Shown: positions 1 to 9,485, numbered from the stretch's first letter. The stretch is DNA of 64,000 nucleotides from Amaricoccus sp003258405 (GCF_043226085.1 NZ_CP171225.1:1860001-1924000), one strand, 5' to 3'. Notes: generated by a model not told the origin, from the sequence alone. A program made the numbers and translations.

Positions 1-1142
1 TCTGGATGGAGCGGCGCGCGGGCCTCGCCCGGCAAGCGCTCCGGCGCGGCGATTTTGCCCGCGCCTACCGGCTCGCGGCGAACAATTTCGGCACCGGAGG
101 CGCCGATTATGCCGAGGCCGAATGGCTCGCGGGCTATATCGCGCTCACCGAGATGAACGACGCGAGCCTCGCCGCGCAGCATTTCGAGCATTTCCGCGAA
201 TCCGTCTCGACCCCGATCAGCCTCGGGCGGGCGGGATACTGGCTCGGCCTTGCGCTCGAGCGCTCCGGCCAGCCCGAAGCCGCGGCGCAGGCCTACCGCC
301 TCGGCGCGATGCACCAGACGAGTTTCTACGGCCAGCTTGCCGCCGAGCGCGCGGGCCTGCCCGCCGACAGCTCGATCACCGGCAATGACGGGCCGGACCC
401 GGCGGATGCGCCCGATCTCGCGGCCTCGAGCGTCGTGCAGGCCGCGGAGCTCTTCATCTCGGCCGGCCAGGACGGGCGCGCGGCCCAGTTCCTGCGCCAC
501 GCCGCCGAGACCCAGCCGCCGGCGGGCCGCGCCGCGCTGGCGCAGATGGCGATCGATGCGGGCCTCACCCATGTCGGCGTGCGTATCGCCAAGGACGCGG
601 CGCGCGAGGGCGTCATCCTGCCCGCGCAATACTACCCCCTGCCCGATCTCGAGCGCGGCGCCTGGCCGGTGCCGCCGGAATTCGCGCTCGCGATCGCCCG
701 GCAGGAATCCGAGCTCAACGCCGCGGCGGCAAGCCCCGCGGGGGCGCGCGGTCTGATGCAGCTCATGCCCGCCACCGCCCAGCATGTCGCGCGTCAGATC
801 GGCCTGCCCTACAGCGAGACCCGCCTCGTGCGCGATCCGGTCTACAACGCCCGCCTCGGCACCGCCTATCTCCAGCGGATGCTCGACCGCTACGACGGCT
901 CCTACCTGCTCGCGACCGCTGCCTACAATGCCGGGCCGGGCCGGGTCGATGCGTGGCTCCAGACCTTTGGCGACCCGCGCAGCAAGGGCACCGACGTGAT
1001 CCTCTGGATCGAATCGATCCCCTTCAACGAGACCCGCAACTACGTGATGCGGGTGCTCGAGAGCCTGCATGTCTACCGCGCCCGGCTCGAGGGTCGCGCC
1101 GGTCCGATCCGGCTCGCGGCCGAGATGAACCGCACCGGCTGA
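1..1142 (+). CDS. Soluble lytic murein transglycosylase, 5' partial
   Basis: Periplasmic enzyme that cleaves the MurNAc-GlcNAc bond of peptidoglycan to give 1,6-anhydro products. The frame is open to the window edge and the first visible ATG (base 6) lies inside family-like helical sequence, so the true start is upstream. The visible N-terminal part is a helical superhelix rich in Ala-Arg, as in Slt70-type proteins. The SLT catalytic domain occupies about the last 160 residues: ARQESE with the catalytic Glu at visible residue 234, then GARGLMQLMPATA and AAYNAGPGRVDAW. It stands alone, 66 bases before the GST-family gene. Confidence 0.9.
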   Translation, partial: WMERRAGLARQALRRGDFARAYRLAANNFGTGGADYAEAEWLAGYIALTEMNDASLAAQHFEHFRESVSTPISLGRAGYWLGLALERSGQPEAAAQAYRLGAMHQTSFYGQLAAERAGLPADSSITGNDGPDPADAPDLAASSVVQAAELFISAGQDGRAAQFLRHAAETQPPAGRAALAQMAIDAGLTHVGVRIAKDAAREGVILPAQYYPLPDLERGAWPVPPEFALAIARQESELNAAAASPAGARGLMQLMPATAQHVARQIGLPYSETRLVRDPVYNARLGTAYLQRMLDRYDGSYLLATAAYNAGPGRVDAWLQTFGDPRSKGTDVILWIESIPFNETRNYVMRVLESLHVYRARLEGRAGPIRLAAEMNRTG

Positions 1143-1208
1143 GCACCGCCGGGCTTTACGCGCCGCGCCATTTTCGTCAGGCTGGCGAAAAGACAGGAGG
1201 CGCGGCAG

Positions 1209-1826
1209 ATGAGCGAACTGGTCCTTTACGGACATCCCGAGTCCGGCCACGCCTGCAAGGTGGCGCTGGCCCTCGGCCTCGCGGGCCTGGCCCATCGCCC
1301 GGTGCGCATCGACATCTGGGCCGAGCCGCAGACGCGCCCCGCCGCGTTTCTTGCCGCAAGCCCCCTCGCCGAGGTGCCGCTTCTGGTGATCGACGGCACG
1401 CCGCACATGCAGTCCGGCGCGATCCTGATCGAGATCGCGGTCCGGCACCGCCGCCTCGGCGGCGAGAGCGCCGCCGGGATCCGCCGCGGCCGCGAGCTGC
1501 TGATGTGGGAGGCCAACCGCATCGGCATGTGCCTGCCGCAGCTCATCGAGGCGCGCCGGGTGCCGGAGGAAGGCCCCCTGCAGCGCGCGGTGGACTGGCT
1601 GCGCCTGCGCTACGAGACCGATTGCGGCCGCTTCGCGCTCCTGCTGGGCGACGGCCCGTTCTTTCACGGCGAAATGCCCGGGATCGGCGATTGCGCGATC
1701 TGGGGCTATGTCCAGTGGCTGGAGCAGGCCGGCGTCGAGCCGACCCCGGTCATGGCGGACTGGATCGCGCGGATGCGCGGACTGCCCGCGATGAAAGCCC
1801 CCGAAGCGTTCTTCCCCGAAGGCTGA
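1209..1826 (+). CDS. Glutathione S-transferase family protein
   Basis: A 205-residue protein with the two-domain GST layout. A thioredoxin-like N-terminal half (about 1-80) carries the SxxxC-like stretch GHPESGHACKVALAL and the cis-Pro segment AEVPLLVIDG followed by QSGAI, the usual glutathione-contact Ser region. An alpha-helical C-terminal half follows (about 88-205). A strong AGGAGG ribosome site sits just upstream of the ATG. The substrate cannot be told from sequence. It converges on the antiporter operon with only 15 bases between the two stop codons. Confidence 0.85.
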   Translation: MSELVLYGHPESGHACKVALALGLAGLAHRPVRIDIWAEPQTRPAAFLAASPLAEVPLLVIDGTPHMQSGAILIEIAVRHRRLGGESAAGIRRGRELLMWEANRIGMCLPQLIEARRVPEEGPLQRAVDWLRLRYETDCGRFALLLGDGPFFHGEMPGIGDCAIWGYVQWLEQAGVEPTPVMADWIARMRGLPAMKAPEAFFPEG

Positions 1827-1844
1827 GCCGGCGCGCCGCGCTCA
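1824..1844. terminator. Inverted repeat spanning two convergent stop codons
   Basis: An imperfect inverted repeat with arms TGAGC and GCTCA around a CGGCGCGCCG palindrome contains the stop codons of both the GST-family gene and mnhG. It could act as a bidirectional terminator, but there is no T-run, so this is only a suggestion. Confidence 0.35.
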
Positions 1845-2222
1845 GAGCGTCTCTTCCGCCGCCTCCGGCGGGATGCCCCTGTCCTCGCGGCCGTAGCGGC
1901 GGAACTTTTCGGCGTCGGGGTCCTCGCGGGTATTGGGCGCCATCGGCTGGTTGATGCGGAAGGCGGCGCGGCCGATCAGATGCGCGCCGACCGGGGCGCT
2001 CGCGATCATGAAGAGAAAGACGAAAAGCGCCTCGAGGACATGGAGCCAGTCCGTCGCCATGATCATCACCGCGACGCAGATGAGCGCGAGGCCGAGCGTG
2101 CCGGCCTTGGTCGCCGCATGCATCCGCGAGAAGACGTCATTGAGGCGCAGCACGCCGAGGCCCGCGACGAGGCAGAAGAGGCCACCCGCGACGAGGAAGG
2201 CGCTTGCGATCCACTCACTCAT
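1842..2222 (-). CDS. mnhG: Mrp/Mnh antiporter subunit G
   Basis: Last gene of the seven-gene Mrp operon. The 126-residue protein has about three membrane segments in its first 90 residues and the family stretch LRLNDVFSRMHAATKAGTLG. A charged cytoplasmic tail rich in Arg, Asp and Glu follows. MnhG is a small structural subunit of the hetero-oligomeric cation/proton antiporter. Its start overlaps the 3' end of mnhF, which points to translational coupling. Length is close to the usual 110-125. Confidence 0.93.
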   Translation of the reverse strand: MSEWIASAFLVAGGLFCLVAGLGVLRLNDVFSRMHAATKAGTLGLALICVAVMIMATDWLHVLEALFVFLFMIASAPVGAHLIGRAAFRINQPMAPNTREDPDAEKFRRYGREDRGIPPEAAEETL

Positions 2223-2517
2223 CCATCTCTCCCCTGGCGCGCTCGATGTAATGGGCGAAGGCGACGGTCGCGAGGAAGGAAATCAGCGCGAGCCCGATGG
2301 CCACGTAAATATAGGCGTTGACCCCGCTCACGAGCTTGAAGACCACGAGAAACACCACGAGCAGCATCGAGACGAGATCGAGCGCGACCACGCGGTCGGC
2401 GAGCGTCGGGCCGACCAGAAGCCGATAGGCGGCCGCGAGCAGCGACACGATCAGGCAGGCGACGGTGATCTGGAGGGCGGTGCCGAAGACGCCCGTAACG
2501 ACGGATTCGATGATCAT
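2215..2517 (-). CDS. mnhF: Mrp/Mnh antiporter subunit F
   Basis: A 100-residue, three-helix membrane subunit of the Mrp complex. The ATG at 2517 was chosen because the protein then begins MIIESVVTGVFG as expected of the family, and this start overlaps the mnhE stop (ATGA). A longer frame upstream is only the antisense-like continuation of mnhE coding sequence. Diagnostic segments are YRLLVGPTLADRVVALD and NAYIYVAIGLALISFLATVA. Confidence 0.93.
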   Translation of the reverse strand: MIIESVVTGVFGTALQITVACLIVSLLAAAYRLLVGPTLADRVVALDLVSMLLVVFLVVFKLVSGVNAYIYVAIGLALISFLATVAFAHYIERARGEMDE

Positions 2518-2858
2518 GTCCCTGTCACCCTCAGAACGCGCGCCTCGATCCCCTCGCGAACCTCGCGGCGGGTCTCCTCGCTCGACTCGCCCGCCAGCAG
2601 CGAGTGGACGAGGAGGGTCGATCGGTCGGGGCTCACGTCCACGCTGAGCGTGCCGGGCGTGAGCGAGATGAAGTTCGCGACCATGGTGATGCCCGCGTCG
2701 GACTTCACCTGGAGCGGAATCGTCACCAGCCGCGGCTTCGAACGGCCTGTCGGCGCGATCACCGTGGCGGCGACCAGGACGCTCGAAACGACGAGGTCCC
2801 AGCAGAAGAGCACGAAAAGCACCACGAACCACATGCAGCGCTTGAGGAAGGTTATCAT
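2514..2858 (-). CDS. mnhE: Mrp/Mnh antiporter subunit E
   Basis: A 114-residue subunit with N-terminal membrane helices (about 8-32) followed by the soluble family core: the run VKSDAGITMVANFISLTPGT, then SVDVSPDRSTLLVHSL. It is shorter than many MnhE proteins (about 160 residues), mainly at the N-terminus. Start and stop overlap mnhD and mnhF by four bases each. It contributes to assembly and stability of the complex in studied Mrp systems. Confidence 0.92.
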   Translation of the reverse strand: MITFLKRCMWFVVLFVLFCWDLVVSSVLVAATVIAPTGRSKPRLVTIPLQVKSDAGITMVANFISLTPGTLSVDVSPDRSTLLVHSLLAGESSEETRREVREGIEARVLRVTGT

Positions 2859-4339
2859 GGTGCGCCTCCGAGAACGGTCTGGACATAGGCGCTCGGGTCG
2901 GTGAGCTCCGCCCCGACCCGCAGGGCCAGATCGACGAAGGTGCCCGCCGAGAGGCCGAGATAGGTGACGAGGATCGCGATCACCGCCACCGGCAGCAGGC
3001 TCGTTGCGCCGAGCGGCGCCGTGATCGCGCTCTCACCGCCCGGATGCGCCGACCAGAAGACCGCGGCCCAGACCCGGCCCATGGCATAGAGCAGCAGGAA
3101 GCCGGTGGCGAGCGCGGCGAAGGTCAGGAACCAGGCGTTCGTGTCGAGCGCGGCCTGCACCAGCAGGAGCTTCGCCCAGAAGCCCGCGAAGGGCGGCACG
3201 CCCGCGAGCGACAGGGCCGGGATGAGGAAGAGGATCGAGAAGCCGGCCCGCGCGCGCCAGACCCCGCCCGAGCGGGCGAAGAGCTCGGAGCCGGTCAGCC
3301 GCGCCGTCACGCCCGCCCCGAGGAAGAGCCCGGTCTTCACCAGCACGTCCTGGAAGAGGTAGAAGGCCGCGCCCGCCAGCGCGAGCGGCGTGCCGATCGC
3401 GAGACCCAGCACCATGAAGCCGATCGAGGCGATGATCGAATAGCCGAGCACGCGGCGAAGGCTGTTCTGGCTGAGCGCGCCCATCGCGCCGAAGAACATG
3501 GTGAGCACGGCGAGAACGATGAGGATCGGCACGAAGACCGTGCCGTCGATGTCATAGACCAGCGTGAAGACCCGGAGCATCGCATAGACGCCCACCTTGG
3601 TCAGCAGCGCCGAGAACAGCGCCGAGGTCGAGAAGGCCGGCGTGTGATAGGAGGCGGGCAGCCAGAAGTAGACCGGGAAGAGCGCCGCCTTGGAGCCGAA
3701 GGCGAAAAGCAGGAACGCCGCGGAGGCGAGCACGACCGCCTCGCCCGACCGCCCGGCCAGCTTGCCATGGAGATCGGCCATGTTGAGCGCGCCGGCGGTG
3801 CCATAGAGCAGCCCCACCCCGGCGATGAAGGCGACCGTGGCGATGAGGTTGAGGCCGACGTATTTCACCGTGCCGTCGAACTGCGTCTTGCCGCCGCCGA
3901 TCACCAGCAGGCCGAAGGAGGCGATCAGCATCACCTCGAACCAGACATACATGTTGAAGATGTCGCCGGTGAGAAACGCGCCGCAGATGCCGGTGAGCAG
4001 CGAATGCGTGAGCGGGTGGAAGCCGAAATGCTCCTCCTCCACCGTCACGTCGCTGAAGCTGAAGATCACCACGGTGACCGCGACGATGGCGGTGAGCAGC
4101 ACCATGATGGCCGAGAGCAGATCCGCGACCAGGGTGATGCCGAAGGGCGCGGGCCAGCCGCCCGCCTGGGCCGAGACCGGTCCGGTCTCCACCACCTGCG
4201 AGAAGATCGCGAGCGCGGCGAGCAGGAGCGCCAGCGCCCCCATGAGCGAGATGCCCCGCTGCATCTCGGTCGAGCGCCAGGCGAGGAGCGTCAGGACCGC
4301 GGTCAGGAGCGGGATGACGATGGGCCAGAAGAGGAGCAT
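2855..4339 (-). CDS. mnhD: Mrp/Mnh antiporter subunit D
   Basis: A 494-residue polytopic membrane protein homologous to the proton-pumping NuoN/M/L subunits of complex I. The proton-transporter domain spans roughly residues 120-410. Recognisable pieces include MYVWFEVMLIASFGLLV (conserved membrane Glu) and ALFPVYFWLPASYHTP (Lys-containing helix before the HTP motif). Length fits MnhD. It overlaps mnhC by one base and mnhE by four. With MnhA it is thought to form the ion-translocating core. Confidence 0.95.
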   Translation of the reverse strand: MLLFWPIVIPLLTAVLTLLAWRSTEMQRGISLMGALALLLAALAIFSQVVETGPVSAQAGGWPAPFGITLVADLLSAIMVLLTAIVAVTVVIFSFSDVTVEEEHFGFHPLTHSLLTGICGAFLTGDIFNMYVWFEVMLIASFGLLVIGGGKTQFDGTVKYVGLNLIATVAFIAGVGLLYGTAGALNMADLHGKLAGRSGEAVVLASAAFLLFAFGSKAALFPVYFWLPASYHTPAFSTSALFSALLTKVGVYAMLRVFTLVYDIDGTVFVPILIVLAVLTMFFGAMGALSQNSLRRVLGYSIIASIGFMVLGLAIGTPLALAGAAFYLFQDVLVKTGLFLGAGVTARLTGSELFARSGGVWRARAGFSILFLIPALSLAGVPPFAGFWAKLLLVQAALDTNAWFLTFAALATGFLLLYAMGRVWAAVFWSAHPGGESAITAPLGATSLLPVAVIAILVTYLGLSAGTFVDLALRVGAELTDPSAYVQTVLGGAP

Positions 4340-4701
4340 CAGGAGCCGACCTCCGTGCCGGGTTCGGAGGCGTTCATGTGATCCATCTTGGTTGTGCCGA
4401 GCACGTAATAGGAGCGGTAGGCCAGCGCGAGCGCGAAGACGAGCAGCCCGAAGCCGATGACGATCGCCGTGAGGATCAGCGCCTGTGGCAGCGCGTTGGA
4501 GGCCCCCTCGATCGAGTGCGCGCCCTCGGGGATCAGCGGCGGCTTGCCGAAGGTGAGCCGGCCCGAGGCGAAGATGATGAGGTTTGCCGCGTTCGAGATC
4601 ATCGTCAGCCCGAAGAGATAGGGCAGCGTCTTGCCGCTCATCATCAGATAGGCGCCGGCGGCGACGAGAAAGCCCGCAAGGAGGGCGATCATGATTTCCA
4701 T
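4339..4701 (-). CDS. mnhC: Mrp/Mnh antiporter subunit C
   Basis: A 120-residue, three-helix protein homologous to NuoK. The segments FGLTMISNAANLIIFA and DALPQALILTAIVIGF-like (here SNALPQALILTAIVIGFG) are typical of MnhC. The tail after residue 100 is short and polar. It sits four bases after mnhB and overlaps mnhD by one base. Confidence 0.94.
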   Translation of the reverse strand: MEIMIALLAGFLVAAGAYLMMSGKTLPYLFGLTMISNAANLIIFASGRLTFGKPPLIPEGAHSIEGASNALPQALILTAIVIGFGLLVFALALAYRSYYVLGTTKMDHMNASEPGTEVGS

Positions 4702-4705
4702 GGGC

Positions 4706-5158
4706 CTAGTCCTCCTTGTCGTCGCGTTCGTTGGCGACCACGTCCTCGAGCGCGAAGAGGATGCCGCAGACCCCTCCCAGCACCACGAGGAAGACGCCGA
4801 AATCGAAGAGCATGATCGAGCCGAAGGGCAGCCCCGTCTTGGAGCCGTCCGGCAGCTTCTCGATGAGCGGCCAGACGCCCTTGAGGAAATAGCCGTAGGC
4901 GAAGGCGCCCCAGAGCCCGCCCAGCACGGTGCAGCCGAGCCCGACCGCGGCGATGGACTGGGGCCGGAAATGCAGCGCCTTGCGGGCGGCCTCGAGCCCC
5001 TGGGCCTTCTCGACGAGCGCGAAGGCGATGGCGGCGAGCAGCCCGCCGATGAACCCGCCCCCCGGTTCGTTGTGGCCGCGCCAGAACACGAAGACGGAGA
5101 GCACGAGGATGAGCGGCAGCAGGAGCCGGCTTGCGGTACGCAGGATCAGGGAATTCAT
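4706..5158 (-). CDS. mnhB: Mrp/Mnh antiporter subunit B
   Basis: A separate 150-residue MnhB subunit with the hallmark WRGHNEPGGGFIGGLLAAIAF near residue 26 and about four membrane helices. Because MnhB is a separate gene and not fused to MnhA, this is the seven-gene (group 1) Mrp arrangement. It begins 49 bases after mnhA. Confidence 0.94.
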   Translation of the reverse strand: MNSLILRTASRLLLPLILVLSVFVFWRGHNEPGGGFIGGLLAAIAFALVEKAQGLEAARKALHFRPQSIAAVGLGCTVLGGLWGAFAYGYFLKGVWPLIEKLPDGSKTGLPFGSIMLFDFGVFLVVLGGVCGILFALEDVVANERDDKED

Positions 5159-5207
5159 GGGAAGGCGGCTCCTTGGCTCCGGCGCGGCATGCAGGGTGTC
5201 AGCTCTG

Positions 5208-7493
5208 TCATTCGCCCCCCCTTGCCCGCTTCCGCCCCGCCATCAGCACGGCATAGGCCGCGATCGCCGCAATCGCGATGACCGCCGTCTCGCCCATGGT
5301 GTCGAGGCCGCGGAAGTCCACGAGGATCACGTTGACGATGTTGTGCCCGAGCGCCACCGGCGCGCTGTTCTCCTCGAAGAACTCGGTCAGCGACAGATCG
5401 AGCCCGGTGCCGAGCACCATGAGCAGCGTGACACTCACCGCGACGCCGAGGATGCCCGCGACGACCGCGTTGAGCGGCACGAAGGGCACGCCCCCGGTGC
5501 GCGGCAGCCGCACCATCGCGATCGCCATGAAGATGACGACGAGGATCTCGACGAAGAGCTGGGTCATCGCGACATCAGTCGCGCCGTAGATCACGAAGAT
5601 GATGGCGATGCCCGAGCCGATGCCGCCGAGCGCGGTGATGCCGGTGAGCCGCGAGGCGGTGCGGAGCACCACCACGATCGAGGCGGTGATGATGGTGAAG
5701 ATCGCCCAGTCGATCGCCTCGACGCTGAGACGGAAGCCCGGCCAGGAGGCGGTGCCCGCGAGGAGCGCGATCCAGATCACCGCGGCCAGCGCGAGGAAGG
5801 TGCGGCGCAGGTAGCTCGTCATGTTGCCGTTCTGCACCAGGACCGAGGTCCGGCGCGCGACCTTGCCGAGGCCGCGCATGAAGCCGTCATACCAGCTTTC
5901 GGTGCGCGGCAGTTTCGGTTCGGCCGCGGCGAGCCCGGTGTGGATGGCATCGAGCAGCAGGTAGAGCACGAAGCCGAGGGCGAAGGTCGCGAGGCTGAGA
6001 TAGAGCGGCAGGCCCGGCCCGTGCCAGAGCGCGAGATGCCCCGGCAGCCCCTCGCCCGCCACCGCCTGCACCATCGGCGCGACGAGCACGTGCTCGACAG
6101 CCGAGGGGAAGAGGCCGCAGAGCAGGCCGAGGGCCGCGAGAATCGTCGGCCCGAGCCAGAGCGCCCAGCCGGGATCGGCGGGCTTGTCCTTGGGGCAGGC
6201 GCGCGGCCGGAAGAAGAACGGCCGGATCGCGACCATGCCCGAACAGGCAAACATCAGGGCATTGGCGAGGATCGCCGCCGCCGTCACCGCCTGCGGGGCG
6301 AAATGCGCATGCGCCGTGCTCTCGTAGATCAGCTCCTTGCCGATGAAGCCGAAGAACGGGATCATCCCCGCCATCGAGAGCGCGGCGAGCATCACCACGG
6401 TGGCGGTGTGCGGCATGGCCCGCGCAAGCCCCGAGATCTCGGTGTAGTCCCGCGAGCCCGACCCCTTCTCGATCATGCCGACCGACAGGAAGAGCCCGGC
6501 CTTGTAGAAGGCGTGGACGAGCAGGAAGGTCATGGCCGCGGCGACCGCATAGGGTCCGCCGATCCCGAGCAGCATGGTCATCATGCTGAGCCCCATCACG
6601 GTGGTGAAGGCGAGCATGAGCTTGAGGTCGGTCTGCCGCATCGCCCAGACCGAGGCGAGGATCATCGTGAAGGCGCCGACGGGCACGAGCGTCCAGGTCC
6701 AGAGATCGGTACCCGAGAGCGCGGGCGTGAAGCGGGCCATGAGAAAGACGCCCGCCTTCACCATCGTGGCCGAGTGCAGATAGGCACTGACCGGGGTCGG
6801 CGCCGCCATCGCGCCGGGAAGCCAGAAATGGAACGGCCACTGGGCGGATTTGGTGAAGCAGCCGAGGATCACCAGGGTGAAGATCACCGGATAGAGCGGG
6901 CTTGCCCGGATGACGTCGCCGGCGAGGTTCATTTCCGAGAGCCGGAAGCTCCCGACGAGGCTTCCCATCACCAGCAGCCCGGCAAAGAGCGCGAGCCCGC
7001 CCGCCCCGGTGATGATGAGCGCCTGGATCGCGGCGCGGCGGGATTTCTCCTTCTCGTGATCGAACCCGATCAGCAGGAAGGAGGTGACGGTGGTGCCTTC
7101 CCAGAAGATGAAGAGCGTGATCGCGTCATCGGCGGTGGTGAGGCCCACCATCGAGACGGCGAAGGCCATGAGCGAGAGCTGCAGCGAGAGAAGCCGCCGG
7201 TCGCTTCGGAAATAGGCCGAGGCGTAGAGGAAGACCATCGCCCCGATGCCGCAGATCAGCAGCGCGAAGGCAAGCGCCAGCCCGTCGAGCCGGAAGGCGA
7301 AGGATATGCCCAGCTGCGGCACCCAGGAGGCCACGTATTCGGGGATGTCTCCGTGCGACACCGGTCCGATGAACTGCGCGAACCAGAGCGTCGCGGCGGC
7401 GGCAACCAGTGCCGGAATGAACCGCCAGAGACCCGCTCCATGTGACAAGACCGTTTTTCTGACCAGTACCGTCTCGGGGCCGGCTTCAGCCAA
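5208..7493 (-). CDS. mnhA: Mrp/Mnh antiporter subunit A
   Basis: First gene of the operon, 761 residues, NuoL-like. The proton-transporter domain covers about residues 110-400, with FWEGTTVTSFLLIGF (conserved Glu132) and GCFTKSAQWPFHFWLPGAM (Lys215), then APTPVSAYLHSATMVKAGVF. The C-terminal part carries a DUF4040-like segment around YGATDVAMTQLFVEILVV. The reported start is a TTG at 7493; an in-frame TAA lies shortly upstream and AGAAGAG is a possible ribosome site. The protein has less N-terminal sequence before the first conserved helix than most MrpA, so the exact start is uncertain. The complex exchanges Na+ (or K+) for protons. Confidence 0.94.
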   Translation of the reverse strand: MAEAGPETVLVRKTVLSHGAGLWRFIPALVAAAATLWFAQFIGPVSHGDIPEYVASWVPQLGISFAFRLDGLALAFALLICGIGAMVFLYASAYFRSDRRLLSLQLSLMAFAVSMVGLTTADDAITLFIFWEGTTVTSFLLIGFDHEKEKSRRAAIQALIITGAGGLALFAGLLVMGSLVGSFRLSEMNLAGDVIRASPLYPVIFTLVILGCFTKSAQWPFHFWLPGAMAAPTPVSAYLHSATMVKAGVFLMARFTPALSGTDLWTWTLVPVGAFTMILASVWAMRQTDLKLMLAFTTVMGLSMMTMLLGIGGPYAVAAAMTFLLVHAFYKAGLFLSVGMIEKGSGSRDYTEISGLARAMPHTATVVMLAALSMAGMIPFFGFIGKELIYESTAHAHFAPQAVTAAAILANALMFACSGMVAIRPFFFRPRACPKDKPADPGWALWLGPTILAALGLLCGLFPSAVEHVLVAPMVQAVAGEGLPGHLALWHGPGLPLYLSLATFALGFVLYLLLDAIHTGLAAAEPKLPRTESWYDGFMRGLGKVARRTSVLVQNGNMTSYLRRTFLALAAVIWIALLAGTASWPGFRLSVEAIDWAIFTIITASIVVVLRTASRLTGITALGGIGSGIAIIFVIYGATDVAMTQLFVEILVVIFMAIAMVRLPRTGGVPFVPLNAVVAGILGVAVSVTLLMVLGTGLDLSLTEFFEENSAPVALGHNIVNVILVDFRGLDTMGETAVIAIAAIAAYAVLMAGRKRARGGE

Positions 7494-7717
7494 TGCGCTC
7501 TCACTCTTCTTGTTTTATTGGCCAGCTGTCGCGAACGAACGCCGCCGGCTCCCTGTTGCTCCCTGCGGCGTGACCGCCGCACCTATCCCTCGTTTAGAAT
7601 TAATAAGGGCTTGGGCAGTCGATTCAAGCATAGCTTTTGCCACGATCACGATCTCTCCAGATCCGGTCACGATCCGTACATCTTGCGCCCGGCGCGGCCA
7701 GAGGCCAGATTATCGCC

Positions 7718-8326
7718 ATGGATCGGCCAGCCCTGAACCCCTCGTTTCTCGAACGCGCCCTCGCGGCGCCCCGTCCCGGATCGTCGGATTACGATCTGAA
7801 CCCCGACGCGCGTCCGCGGCGTGCGCAGCCGCTGCGCCCGGCTTCGGTGCTGGTGCCGCTCGTCGAGCGGGGCACGTCGATGAACGTGATCCTCACCCGG
7901 CGCGCGGCGCGGCTGCGGCACCATCCCGGCCAGATCGCCTTTCCCGGCGGCAAGCAGGACGCGGGCGATGCCTCGCCGCTGGCCGCCGCGCTCCGCGAGG
8001 CCCACGAGGAAATCGGGCTCGAGCCCGGCGACGTCACCGTGCTCGGCACGTTCGACGCCCACGAGACGGTGACGCATTTCCTCATCTCGCCCTTCGTCGG
8101 CCTCGTCTCGCCGGCGTTCGAGCCGCGGATCGACCGCACGGAGGTGGACGAGACCTTCGAGGTGCCGCTCGCCTTCCTGCTCGATCCCGCGAACCTCCAG
8201 ATCCACCGCTTCCGCCGCATGGGACACTGGCGGCACTACTACGCGATCCCCTACGGGCCCCACTACATCTGGGGCGCGACCGCGCGGATGCTGAAGGCGC
8301 TCGGCGACCGGGTCCGCAGCGCCTGA
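7718..8326 (+). CDS. NUDIX hydrolase, CoA pyrophosphatase type
   Basis: A 202-residue protein likely to cleave CoA or its derivatives at the pyrophosphate. The UPF0035-style motif ILTRRAARLRHHPGQIAFPG precedes and merges into the Nudix box at residues 77-100 (GGKQD, then REAHEEIG with R93, E94, E97, E98). This combination marks the NudL/CoAse branch. The ATG at 7718 was chosen over one 81 bases upstream because the extra residues look unlike the family. Its stop overlaps the cca start (TGATG). It is divergent from mnhA. Confidence 0.85.
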   Translation: MDRPALNPSFLERALAAPRPGSSDYDLNPDARPRRAQPLRPASVLVPLVERGTSMNVILTRRAARLRHHPGQIAFPGGKQDAGDASPLAAALREAHEEIGLEPGDVTVLGTFDAHETVTHFLISPFVGLVSPAFEPRIDRTEVDETFEVPLAFLLDPANLQIHRFRRMGHWRHYYAIPYGPHYIWGATARMLKALGDRVRSA

Positions 8327-9474
8327 TGCGCATCGAGGCGCCCTGGCTCCGGGCCGCGGGCACCCGCGCCGTGCTCGAGTGCCTCGCGGGTGGTGGCTGG
8401 CAGGTCTATCTCGTCGGCGGCTGCGTGCGGAACGCGCTGCTCGGCCGGCCCGTCGCCGATCTCGACATCGCGACCGATGCCCGCCCCGAGGAGGTGATCG
8501 CGCGCGCCGCCGCCTGCGGCCTCAAGGCGGTGCCGACCGGGGTGGAGCACGGCACCGTCACCCTCGTCTCCGATCATCGGCCCTTCGAGGTCACGACCTT
8601 CCGCCGCGACGTCGAGACCTTCGGCCGCCACGCCACCGTCGCCTTCTCCACCAACATCGCCGAGGACGCCGCGCGCCGCGATTTCACCATGAACGCGCTC
8701 TACGCCACGCCCGAGGGCGAGGTGATCGACCCGATGGGCGGCCTGACCGATCTGCGCGCCCGGCGGCTGCGCTTCGTCGGCGATCCAGGCCAGCGCATCG
8801 CCGAGGACTACCTCCGCATCCTGCGCTTCTTCCGCTTCCACGCCTGGTATGGCGACCCGGAGGGCGGGATCGACGCCGCGGCGCTCGCCGCCTGCGCCGA
8901 AGGACAGGAGGGCCTCGACGGCCTCTCCCGCGAGCGCGTCGGGGCGGAGATCACCAAGCTCCTCGCCGCCCCCGATCCCGCGCCCTCCGTCGCCTCGATG
9001 GCCGCAACCGGCATCCTCGCCCGCGTCCTCCCCGGCGCCGAAGCCGCCGCCCTCGCCCCTCTCGTCCACATCGAGACCCTGGCCGCCGCCACGCCCCGCT
9101 GGCAGCGCCGCCTCGCCGCCCTCGGCGCGGAGGCCGACTGGCCCGAACGCCTCCGCCTCTCCCGCGCCGACCGCAAGGCGCTCGAGGCGGTGCGCGCCGC
9201 CCTCGACGCGGGCGCGCGGCCCGCCGAAGGCGCCTACCGCTTCGGGGCGGAGGCCGCGCGCGACGCAGCCCTCATCCTCGCCGCAAGCCTCGGCGCGCCC
9301 CCCGATCCCCACCTCGAGGCCGAGCTCGCCCGCGGCGCCGCCGCCCGCTTCCCGCTCCGCGCCGCCGACCTGCCCCTCTCCGGCCCGGAACTCGGCACTG
9401 CCCTCCGCGCCCTCGAAGCCACATGGATCGCCTCCGACTTCACCCTCGACCGCGCCGCCCTGCTGGCAGAGTGA
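8326..9474 (+). CDS. cca: CCA tRNA nucleotidyltransferase
   Basis: Adds or repairs the 3'-CCA end of tRNAs; member of the class II nucleotidyltransferase family. The 382-residue protein has LVGGCVRNALLGRPVADLDI near the N-terminus (GG at 31-32, catalytic Asp45 and Asp47). RRDFTMNAL follows at 117-125, then the RNA-binding segment EDYLRILRFFRFHAWYG. The C-terminal third is Ala/Arg-rich, helical and variable. The ATG at 8326 overlaps the preceding stop. A poly(A) polymerase of the same superfamily is the alternative, but length and context favour CCA addition. Confidence 0.92.
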   Translation: MRIEAPWLRAAGTRAVLECLAGGGWQVYLVGGCVRNALLGRPVADLDIATDARPEEVIARAAACGLKAVPTGVEHGTVTLVSDHRPFEVTTFRRDVETFGRHATVAFSTNIAEDAARRDFTMNALYATPEGEVIDPMGGLTDLRARRLRFVGDPGQRIAEDYLRILRFFRFHAWYGDPEGGIDAAALAACAEGQEGLDGLSRERVGAEITKLLAAPDPAPSVASMAATGILARVLPGAEAAALAPLVHIETLAAATPRWQRRLAALGAEADWPERLRLSRADRKALEAVRAALDAGARPAEGAYRFGAEAARDAALILAASLGAPPDPHLEAELARGAAARFPLRAADLPLSGPELGTALRALEATWIASDFTLDRAALLAE

Positions 9475-9485
9475 GGGGCAAGGGC

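Noticed and set aside
4929..7445. Long plus-strand frames opposite the Mrp operon (also 3044-4381)
   Set aside because: Highly charged His/Glu/Arg text antisense to clear membrane subunits; shadow frames.
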